From the NCBI GenBank assembly GCA_001931905.2, contig MSJI02000733.1:1-64000 (forward strand): 64,000 bases of DNA. Reading direction: 5' to 3'. The DNA is from Cladosporium sp. IMV 00045. Taxonomy: Eukaryota; Ascomycota; Dothideomycetes; Cladosporiales; Cladosporiaceae. The translations under genes and the position numbers were made by a program. The notes beneath the pieces are model-generated. The model did not search any database. It was not told where the DNA came from and was given only the letters and a program-made list of their open reading frames with translations. This document shows positions 24,138 to 33,024 of the stretch, piece after piece (position 1 is the first letter of the stretch; every line of letters starts with the position of its first letter).

Positions 24138-25872
24138 ATGAATATTAACAAGCATAGCGAAGAGAACGTGTATTGGAATAACAACGGCGGAACACGTGAT
24201 GATGATCGGATGCTCACTGGACAAAAGCCTGATCTGACCTACGGGTTTCCAACATTCCTGTTAACACCCAGGTTTTCCCCAGCACTTTCAGATGCGGATA
24301 ATGTTCGAAGTTTCCGTGCAGACATGACTCAAAGACTCGAAGATCCGCAGTGGGAGCTGAAAGCATCGTTGACAACCAAGATCTACCGAGACAATAGCAC
24401 TGAAAAGTACGATTCCGATCTGATGTGCTTCCCATGGGCAGTGGTGGAAGTTAAGCGTAGATCAATCAGGCAAAGACGCGAGGGACTTGTGCTATCGGTG
24501 AGCGGCCAATGCGTCTGCCACGGCGCTTGATATTATGACACGTCTGTTCCAAGAGTCCAACAGCTCAATCACTGTTGACTTTCTTCCGATCATAGCCTTC
24601 ACATGCCATGGACCAGAACTGAGATTGCGGTTGATGTTCTGGTCTCAACGAAATGGACAAAGAGTCAAGGTGAGACCACATGATAAGAAAAGTATATGAT
24701 GCAGTACTGACATGTAACAGAGAATGGCTTGTATATGGGCTACTCATCTAGAGCTCACATGGGGTGTTTATGCCGCTAGATCCTTGGTGGATGAGATGAC
24801 AGAATGGGCGATCAAAGAACTGAGACCCAAAATCTGCTATCGGATGAAAGAGATCATTTCCAGATCCGTCTCCTCACGCACAGAACATGATACTGTAACA
24901 TCAGACAATGAGGATGAATCCCCATACCCTCTGGCGAACAAAAGTGAGCAGAAGAACGATTCGCAAGCCATTCCTTCAAAGGCGCCTTTGCGCAATACTG
25001 CCAGCCGGGGTTCCTCACCCAATGTGCGAACACTTCCCAAGGAACACAAACCTCCTCCTGTCACCTCTCCCTTGCTAGACTTCCGTTCAATGGCTTCTCC
25101 AGGACAGGCAAATGCCCCTTCATCAGGCGAGGGGGAAAACATTTCCGGCAATGATTCGTCTGGCCATCTTCTTCCAGACGAGCCATCAGCAGCCACTTCT
25201 GCAAGAACCTCTGGGAAATTTACACCTACCAACCCTTTCTTGGCGACTGAATCTGAATCAGATGAAGAATGTCGATTCTCTAATCCCGGAGAGCCAAATG
25301 GTTCTCCGTTTGCCACATCCAGCGAACTGTCGTCCAAAGCTGTTCCTATCCGCGATGACTTTGGTAAATCTCCTACACCGATTTCAAACGGGGCGCAACA
25401 TAGTACTGGTTCTAAGCTGCCAACTGGTCCCATGTTCAATGTTTCCGCGTCCAATACATCGGCCCCAAGCGAAATAGAGCCATTTTCCTCCTCGTGGCAC
25501 CCAATTGACATGGCTAGCTTGGCGCAGCTCTTCGGGTACACGCAGTCCTTCACTGAAACTAGTCAAGATCTGCCTAGACCAACATCCCAGAATCAACCGC
25601 CTCCGCATGGCGAACCAGAAGTGTTGCAACGAGCAACAGAATCAGATGACCCCTCCGCATCTTCTGGGCTGATTGCTGCTCAAAGCGACAGTAACAACAT
25701 ACCGAATGTGCAGGCGAATGATGAAGAGCAAGGAACTTCCTGTCAAGACGATGAAAGCACGTCACCCAGATCCGAAAGCCCGTCAACCCCAGCCGGACAG
25801 CCGAAGTATGTCAAGCCGGAGCATTTTCGATACCATATCTACAGGGTTCGAAGAACAATATCGCCGTCGTAG
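24138..25872 (+). pseudogene. Broken PD-(D/E)XK-like fungal protein of unknown role
   Basis: The N-terminal part (24138 on) has DLTYGFPTFLL and SDLMCFPWAVVEVK, the latter matching the E-x-K active-site strand of PD-(D/E)XK-nuclease-like domains common in Dothideomycete proteins. The frame is then lost near 24,480. Family continuation LCYR, then AANASATALDIMTRL and VDFLPIIAFTCHGPELRL, lies in another frame with a TGA in the expected Q position at about 24,503. A normal intron (donor after GTCAAG at 24,677, acceptor before 24,722) then leads into RMACIWATHLELTWGVYAA and a long Ser/Pro-rich tail ending at 25,872. One frameshift plus one stop make this a probable pseudogene, unless an unseen intron or sequencing error explains them. 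Role in the family is not known to me. Confidence 0.5.
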
Positions 25873-25881
25873 ACGAAGAGC

Positions 25882-26190
25882 TTGCGCGAACGAACAAGTT
25901 CAGACGATAACTCAATGGACAGCAGTGATTCCGAGTACCTCGCGTTCGATGACTTGCGTCGCTTTTCTTTGCAAGGGTCACTTGGCTTTCCATCTGAGTA
26001 TGGTGACACTGAGCTGCGAAATCGAATCTGTAGAAACCTCATACGATTCACCAGAGCGCCATACTGCGCGGCAGTGCTCAGCTACGTTGGGATGGAGGAT
26101 GATCCTGAACTATGGGCGAACCTGGGAGACGAGGCGTTACAGCTCATGCGGTATGCGTACATCTCGGTCGACATGCTCGACTTCTCCTAG
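25882..26190 (+). CDS. Possible last exon of, or neighbour to, the PD-(D/E)XK-like locus
   Basis: A 103-codon frame with protein-like composition (DDLRRFSLQGSLGFPSEYG, then a helical end) starts 10 bp past the stop at 25,872. A splice from a GTATGT at about 25,806 to the TAG at 25,879 was tested but gives the wrong phase. It may be a separate small gene or a continuation broken by the same decay. No family recognised. Confidence 0.25.
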   Translation: MRERTSSDDNSMDSSDSEYLAFDDLRRFSLQGSLGFPSEYGDTELRNRICRNLIRFTRAPYCAAVLSYVGMEDDPELWANLGDEALQLMRYAYISVDMLDFS

Positions 26191-26296
26191 TCATTGCCAT
26201 TGCCGAGAAGCGAAAAGATGCGTCCAGGACAGCTCAGCAGAACCTTCCTCGTCTGGAATGTCTTTCTACATACGTTTCCAATGCTATCTTCCTAGC

Positions 26297-26415
26297 ACAT
26301 ACGACCATAGGTCAGTGAAAACTGGGCATCCCGTCCGCTCTGCCATACATAAGCACTGAACCGGGCGATTAGTACTAGAGTGGGTGACCATCTGGGAATC
26401 CCGCCTGTTGTATGT
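26297..26415 (+). rRNA. 5S ribosomal RNA
   Basis: 119 nt. It starts ACATACGACCATAGG and ends TGTTGTATGT, the paired ends of fungal 5S rRNA. Internal control elements are present: the A-box/IE region around GGCATCCCGTCCGCTCTGCC and the C-box around GAGTGGGTGACCATCTGGGAA. A run of five T at 26,415-26,419 serves as the RNA polymerase III stop. Solitary dispersed 5S genes outside the rDNA array are normal in filamentous ascomycetes. Some positions differ from the usual consensus (such as GTCAGTGAAAACTGGGC near the 5' third), so it could be a minor variant or 5S pseudogene. Confidence 0.85.
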
Positions 26416-26419
26416 TTTT

Positions 26420-27728
26420 GGTCTTTCTGATTGGTTTTAGTGCGGATCTTCCTGACGCTTGAATTTTTGGCTAGGCCTTCCAATACTGCATAGCATACGG
26501 GTTGGAAGACGACAGTAGTGTCAAGATGCCGGAATTTGCACTAGGCAGCAGCAGGCCAGACAGTCCAATCGAGTAATCGTTCCGCCATAAATCAGATGCC
26601 ATGTCATCTTTTATCGGACCAGGATGAACCGATACAACCACGGGGTAGTCAAGAAATCTCGTTATCATGGAAGACGTCCAGTTGACCGGTCTGCAATGCA
26701 GCACGGCCCCCTTGAGCTATGAATCGGACTCGTTTGAAGAAGAGAAGCTGAACGTGTGTTCGAATGCCTACAATCGCAAGGCTGAGAGGTCACACGATAG
26801 TCCCATATGCAATCAGTGCATTCTCACTTCGGGCGCCGGTGAAAACCTGCCTCAATCCAGTCGTTCATGCGTTGGCATATCGTTGATACCTACGGTGGTG
26901 TTGGGACCATGTTCGCTCTTACGACACCAAGAGGTGAGGTGAACATTACCGGGCGATGCCGTCAGATATTTCTGCATGTGTCGGGCGAATACACCCATAC
27001 ATATAGACACGAGCATTACGCCAAGTGAACAAGGAATGATCCTTTGGTATATCCGGCTGTGGTCTCATGTTAGCGGTAAGACTGATATATGCACACGAGG
27101 GATTCAGCTGGAGATGCTGAGGTGCATCATGCGATAATCTTCGTCCCTCTTCTATGCCCAATATGCAGCTTAATTGGTCGTGTTGTATGTTGTTGAGGTA
27201 AAGGCCCAGACGCTGATGGCGCTTGTGTTTCAAGATTTGGACTCACACCACTGAGCTGCAGTCATACAGCTGGCAACCATCACGGCAATGCACCAATAGC
27301 GTAGCCTGAAGCAACAATTGGCAGACAATGATGACAGCGTAGAAAGTAAGGCAGCTTTTGTTGTCGTCAGCAATAGCAAGGAGAGCCTCAGTACCGGGTA
27401 TGCCGCAGCTGCGGACGACCCACTTGCCGAAGGGACGAGACGAAGCGCCTCCGCACTGACCTCACTCGCCATGGACCCCGTGCCTCCTGCATACGACACG
27501 CCATGGCGAGAGCATCTCGAGCACCATGTCAGAAAGTGCCATACAACCGTGGGGACACCAAGGCTGCGGTGCTATCGTGTCGTAACACATCGCCTGAGAA
27601 ATACTGACTATGCCACGGGCATGGCATCCGCCATCCTCCCTACATAACTGCGAGAATCCTGCTGTTGGCGAGCTGGAGATCACCACCAGCATTCAACTTG
27701 AACCCTTACTACCCCTGCAATCACAGAG
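26420..27728. other. Intergenic, no supported gene
   Basis: 1.3 kb with several 60-110 codon frames on both strands, none with a domain, splicing support or a consistent codon pattern. The right part is the promoter and 5' leader of the zinc-finger gene. Confidence 0.4.
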
Positions 27729-29315
27729 ATGCCGAGCGCGGCGGAGGGATTGACCTGCGATATCTGCAACGTCTACTGCGGGCAGCAGCGTGCCTTCAAG
27801 GCTCATTTGCGAACGAACGAGCACGCGAAGAAAGCTGGTACGCCACTGCCCGAGCAGTTCCCATGCCCACAATGCGAGCGAGGCTTCACACGAAAGGCTG
27901 GCGTCGAACGACATCTCCGTCATGGACAATGCCCAGGGCCTGTCATTCCTCCTGTCCCTCCTGTTCCCGCGATAAGTCCTTCTCGAAAGCGTTCAATCAC
28001 CAGCGAGTTAAATGACCAGCCCGCAAAGCAAATGCGAACAGGATCCGACCCAAGAGACCGCACACCGCCACCAACATTTGACGATGCTGGCCAACGTGAC
28101 TCTGTCCCGCCGGTACCAAAAGTCCCGGAGCAGCTTTCTTTTCGAGTCATGGAGATGAGCTCATATGGAAAGGTCACGGACGTGACATCTACACTGGATT
28201 CTCCTCCGGATTTACCCACTCTCCTTCCAGAACACGATTCGGAACACGATCCAGATCACGATGCAGAACACGGTGCAAAACATGATGCAAGACACGATGC
28301 GGAACGCGATGAAGCCCCGAGTCACGCAGCACCTCCAACCCCTCCGCCTACCGTGGACGGTTCCATCCTTGATGCCATCAAAGCGGCCAGCCAGACCAAT
28401 CTCCCCACCTCCTTGCAAGTTCCCGACGACATGCCCACCATGACAACGACCGAGAGCCAAGAAGCCACAGACAGTGTCATGCCGCTGTCCGACGCCATGA
28501 AGCGCGTCTCTCTGGAAGTCAACTCTAGCCACAACTCAGCCGATCTCGCCAGAGAAGGACGCCTAAGCGCCCAACTCAAGCGACCTAGGTCCAGCGCGGG
28601 CGCCAGCATGCTCAGCACAAACAGCAAACACTCCATCGCAAGCCTAGGCTCCATCGGCTCACTCTTCCTCAACCGCTCACCGCGAAGTTCCGTGGCGGGA
28701 GGATCTCTCCACCGCTCCTCAAGCTCTTCAGCGCGAAGCATCGGCGACCGCACCACCATGTCCGAAGACATGCCCGCGCCCATGCTCGAGCCCATCGACG
28801 AAGAACTGCACTTCGCGCGGCGCGAAGAGAGCTTCTGGGACAAATACAAACTGAAGCGCGGACCGCAGAAACTCTTCGGATGGGCCCCCCACCCCGCCTA
28901 CCTGTGGGACTACACCGCGCAAGGAAACGTCGAAGGCGTGCGGCGAACCCTCTCCTTCGGCAAAGTCGAAGTCAACAGCCCAGATCAATACGGCTGGACA
29001 GCCTTGCTCACCGCCTCATCTCATGGCCACGCTGAAATCGTCGAGCTCCTCCTCCAGCGCAAAGACATCGACGTCGAGTATCAAGACGCTCAAGGCTCAA
29101 CTGCCCTATCGTGGGCCGCGTCAAACGGGCATCTGGAAGTGGTGAGATTGCTACTAGGGTCGGGCAAAATCAAACACGCCGAAGAAAACGGAAGTGGCGC
29201 CGCGGCGCTCACGTGGGCGACGATGAAAGGCCACAGTGAGATCGTGAGCTTGCTCATGGAAAACCTCTACCCTGATGGCCCTGCCGCGGAAGAGAGGGCG
29301 CAAGATGAGAGATAA
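27729..29315 (+). CDS. C2H2 zinc-finger and ankyrin-repeat protein
   Basis: 528 aa, single exon. Two N-terminal fingers: CDICNVYCGQQRAFKAHL at 10-32 (C-X2-C-X12-H-X5-H) and CPQCERGFTRKAGVERHL at 46-68 (C-X2-C-X12-H-X5-C, a C2HC variant). The middle is low-complexity, with an imperfect acidic-His repeat (EHD/DHD/AEH units) and Ser-rich parts. The C-terminal 130 residues form about three ankyrin repeats (YGWTALLTASSHGHAEIVEL; STALSWAASNGHLEVVRLLL; AALTWATMKGHSEIVSLLM). Pairing N-terminal fingers with C-terminal ankyrins suggests a nucleic-acid-binding scaffold or regulator; no specific function is known to me. The first finger begins 10 residues in, so the start is well fixed. Confidence 0.85.
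   Translation: MPSAAEGLTCDICNVYCGQQRAFKAHLRTNEHAKKAGTPLPEQFPCPQCERGFTRKAGVERHLRHGQCPGPVIPPVPPVPAISPSRKRSITSELNDQPAKQMRTGSDPRDRTPPPTFDDAGQRDSVPPVPKVPEQLSFRVMEMSSYGKVTDVTSTLDSPPDLPTLLPEHDSEHDPDHDAEHGAKHDARHDAERDEAPSHAAPPTPPPTVDGSILDAIKAASQTNLPTSLQVPDDMPTMTTTESQEATDSVMPLSDAMKRVSLEVNSSHNSADLAREGRLSAQLKRPRSSAGASMLSTNSKHSIASLGSIGSLFLNRSPRSSVAGGSLHRSSSSSARSIGDRTTMSEDMPAPMLEPIDEELHFARREESFWDKYKLKRGPQKLFGWAPHPAYLWDYTAQGNVEGVRRTLSFGKVEVNSPDQYGWTALLTASSHGHAEIVELLLQRKDIDVEYQDAQGSTALSWAASNGHLEVVRLLLGSGKIKHAEENGSGAAALTWATMKGHSEIVSLLMENLYPDGPAAEERAQDER
28230..28313 (+). repeat. 12-bp-period coding repeat
   Basis: Imperfect tandem units of the form GAACACGATGCA encode a series of [EDA]-H-D/G-[AP]-type tetrapeptides inside the zinc-finger/ankyrin gene. 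All units keep the frame. Confidence 0.8.
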
Positions 29316-30224
29316 AAACTGTACATTACATGAGCATTCATGAGGGCGCATCTACGGGGTAGGGGTTGATCAAAGCGATTAGCGATGTAGAATGTTACTT
29401 AGCGGGTGGGAGTTTCCATGATTTTTACCATTTGAAAGGTTCTTCTACTTGAACCCTGGATGATCCTTAAGATAAAAATTTCATCCAAAAAAATATAAAA
29501 AATAAAAAATAAAAAAGACAAGACATCTTACAACACCACCCTTCCACCTCTTCAGATCTAACCCAATCAACTCACCCCTTCCAAAGAAAAAAAAAAAAAA
29601 AACCTCGCCCCAGCCTCAATCGCTCAACGCCACTACCATCCCTCATTTGGTCTTCTTCAGCTTTGTTTCGCCCCTGATAAGTAAACAAGAGGCGAATCCC
29701 TCCTAGTCAAACAGACAATAAAAATGACATAAAAGCAATAGCAAAAAGGGCAAAGCTATGAGAAGGGAAAGTCATTAACATCACTGTTATACGTCAAGGC
29801 CCTCAGGGACAAGAGTATGAGCTCTTTCGAGGGCATCCCAAGTGTCAATGCTGATGAATGTAAAGTCTGGACAAAAAGGAAAATAAGCAAGTAAACAAGG
29901 TTGAGAATTGCAATGGAACTTTGCATAGACAATTTGAACCAACTTTTCTTCTTCTTTTTGTAAAAGCGTAGTCTTTTTATTTCGGAAGGGGAAGAAAATC
30001 AGAATCAAAGGCGGAATCTTTGCTCTGAGTGACAAGGAGCGAGAAACGGATCGGATCTACTATGACTGACCAATTTGCCTCCGTCTAATATCCCTGTTGT
30101 CTTTTCTGTTTCTTTCCTCTTTTCCGTGTCTTGTACGTCATGTAATCCCATTTGTCAACATTCACACGTTTCCCACCCAAATCATATATCTCTATATCGA
30201 AACACACAGTAGCCAATTTCCTTC
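29316..30224. other. Intergenic between convergent genes, A-rich tracts
   Basis: 909 bp between the 3' ends of the zinc-finger and asparagine synthetase genes, so it holds both terminators. Notable are A/T-only runs at about 29,490-29,515 and an 18-A tract at about 29,585. No gene seen. Confidence 0.55.
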
Positions 30225-32227
30225 TTACTTACCCTCGCCAGGCTTGTAAGCGGAATCGTGGCTCTCGATCGCACGGCCGGAAGGATCGGTCTGCTTGCTC
30301 CAAGTCGGGGTCCAGCGCTCGACGGTGCCGGCGCACTGGGGCGGGAAGTGCTCGTCGAACATGCAGCGGTACCAGTAGGCCTCCTTGGTGTCCGGGATGT
30401 CGTCGCCCCAGTGGGGCTTGTCGGCGCGGATGGTGGCCTCGACCATCTGCGCATCGGTCACGTTCTTCTTGGCCTCGTCCTTCAGCCCGTCGATCCAGCC
30501 GTAGCCGACGCCGTCGCTGAACTGCTCCTTCTGTCGCCACAGAATGTGCTCCGGCAGGTAGGGCTTGGCGCCCAGCTCGCCCGTCGTGTCGAAGGCTTTG
30601 CGCATGATGTACTTCTCGATGCGGCCCTGGTCCTTCTTGATCAGCTTCTCCTCCGGGTCGATGTTCATGGCCACGTCGAGGAATTCCTTGTCCAGGAAGG
30701 GGACGCGCGCTTCCACGCCCCAGGCGGAGGTGGACTTGTTGGCGCGCAGGCAGTCGGCGAGGTGGAGGTTCTTGACGCGACGAACGGTCTCCTCGTGGAA
30801 AGCCTTCTTGTCGGGAGCGTTGTGGAAGTAGAGGTAGCCACCGAAGGCCTCGTCGGAGCCCTCGCCGGACAGGACCATCTTGACACCCATAGCCTTGATC
30901 TTGCGTGAGAGCAGGAACATGGGGGTGGAGGCGCGGATGGTGGTGACGTCGTAGGACTCAAGGTGGAAAATGACATCGTAGAGCGCGTCGAGACCCTCCT
31001 GGATGGTGAAGGTCATGGCGTGGTGCTTGGTGCCGAGGAAGCGGGCGACCTCAGCGGCGGCCTTGCCGTCAGGCGAGCCGGGAAGACCGATGGAGAAACT
31101 GTTGAGCTGGGAGAGCAGAGGCACGGAGTTGAGGTGGTAGTTTTCGTCGATGCCGGCGAGATCATCCTCGCCGTTGGTGACGGGAGCGCCGAGTGCGTTG
31201 TTGTAGGCGGTAGGGGTGTTGGCGCCAGATTCCCTGATCTGCTTGGCGTACTCGCGCTGCAATCTCAGAGTCTCGCGCTGGGCGATGGAGGCGACGAGAG
31301 AGCTGTCGAGACCACCGGAGAGAAGGACACCGTAGGGAACCTCAGCCATCAGTCTCTTCCTGACGGAGCGCTCAAAGGTCTCTCTCAGCAGCTTGTAGTC
31401 GATGGGAGTGGTGGGGATGTTGGAGGGCTCGACCAGCCACTTGGGAGTGAAGTACTGGGTGAGGGAGTCGGTCTGGCTGTCGTAGACGTGGCCGGGAGGG
31501 AAGCTCTGGATGGTGTCGCAGACGGGGTGCAGGCACTTCAGCTCAGAGGCGAAGTAGACGGCGCCGGGAGTCTGGGAGGAGCGGCCCATGTAGAAGGTGG
31601 TGACACCGATGGGATCTCTGGCGGCGATGACACGGTCGAGCTTCTTGTCGTGAAGGACCCAGCTGAACATGCCGTCGAGGAATTTGGGAGTATCGATTCC
31701 ATGCTCTTGGTACAGGGGGATGATGACCTCGCAGTCGGAGTGGGTCTTGAAGGGGTAGGTTTTTGAGAGGGAGTTGCGGAGGATCTTGTGGTTGTAGATT
31801 TCACCGTTGACGGCGAGGGAGACGGACTCGTCTTCGTTGGTGATGGGCTGGGCGCCGGATTCTTGGAGGGAGAAGTGTTAGCGGGTGACTTTTTTGTAGC
31901 TGCATGGACGTGGTATGCGACTCGGGTTGGTGGTGATTGGAGAGATAAGAGGGAGGGCGGATGGCAGACTCACCGACACCGACGATACTCAGACGCTCAT
32001 GGACGAGGATGGTGTTGTTGGCAATGTGGTTGCCACTCCAATCGGGACCGCGGTGCTTGACCTGCTTGCCCATGCGAATGGCCGTGGGCCTGAACTTTTG
32101 CACATCGGGATGTCTGCGTGGAGAGAGAAGACATGTGAGCGGGGTGATATTGATGGAGGGGCTTGAGGAGGAGGAGGAGGAGGAGGTGTAATGGAGATTA
32201 CCTGTGGCAAGCGAAGATACCACACAT
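30225..32227 (-). CDS. Asparagine synthetase (glutamine-hydrolysing)
   Basis: Makes asparagine from aspartate, glutamine and ATP in the cytosol; orthologue group of yeast ASN1/ASN2. Exons 32227-32202, 32113-31974 and 31861-30225 join to 600 aa (family about 570-590). Exon 1 encodes MCGIFACH, whose Cys2 is the glutaminase nucleophile after Met removal. Exon 2 has RGPDWSGNH. Exon 3 starts [24 protein letters not shown], the glutamine-binding block (the full string continues from residue 56). The ATP-binding PP-loop SGGLDSS is at 237-243. Later motifs include [13 protein letters not shown]. Intron 1 contains a GGA-type triplet run (32,164-32,185). It shares an upstream region with the divergent RhoGAP gene. 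Confidence 0.96.
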
Positions 32228-33024
32228 TTTGGCGGTATTGTGTATGGGGTGTAATGGGTGTGTATACAATCAAAAGAGAGGAATATCTCGGGGGTCGAGA
32301 GTGGAAAAGTTGCTTGGAGAGTTTATATCGGGGCTCGGCGCATGAGTCAAATCCCAATGCCAATGCGATTGATGAGTCGTCGGAGGGCGCGAAGAGAAAG
32401 CCACTCACTGTCCCTCCCCGCACTTTTGCTGGTGATCAAGGTGTCTGATGACTGGTGACTGAGAGAGAGCGATTCTTGCCTTCTCGCCCCTCTTTCCTCC
32501 GCAATCGCACCGAATCTGCCACATTTCTCTTATCGACGCCTTATCGTTATCCTCTCCGTCCCGTCCCGTCCCGTCTCGCTGCGTCCCGTTCCGTCCCGCT
32601 CTTATCGAGGTCCCACTAGTTCCTCTCTCCCATCCTCCACGCCGGAGTCTGCAGGGTCTCCAAACTGGGCTGGCTGCGAGATGTGGGAATGTTTGTTTGG
32701 GGTAGAAACCGTTGCTCGTAGCACCACCATCATTCTTCCACCCTTCTACGTACAATAATAAATCTCACTCTACCTCATTATTGACTGCTCTTCTTCACAT
32801 CCTCCAATATCCACTCTTCACTGACTCTTCAGGCCACCCACTCATCATCCCTGCCTTCTTCTCGTCCCACTTCCGCAATATCACCAAAACAACTAGCCAA
32901 CCAACTTTTGGATCCTGGCAACACACACCACACCACTCCACCAGGGCTAGCTTCTTTGGCATACGACCCATTCCAACACAGCATGTCATAGTCGAATACC
33001 TTTCACACCCCATCCACTTTCAAA
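32228..33024. promoter_or_regulatory. Divergent promoter region of asparagine synthetase and RhoGAP genes
   Basis: 797 bp between two start codons pointing apart. It is pyrimidine-rich on the plus strand towards the RhoGAP start and includes a CCGTC microsatellite at 32,555-32,600. No specific operator is claimed. Confidence 0.5.
32555..32600. repeat. CCGTC pentanucleotide microsatellite
   Basis: Near-perfect repeats of CCGTC/CGTCC, interrupted by a few substitutions, in the divergent promoter between asparagine synthetase and the RhoGAP gene. Confidence 0.85.

Noticed and set aside
30963..31766. 267-codon plus-strand frame opposite asparagine synthetase
   Set aside because: Low-complexity Gly/Val shadow of the conserved enzyme on the other strand.
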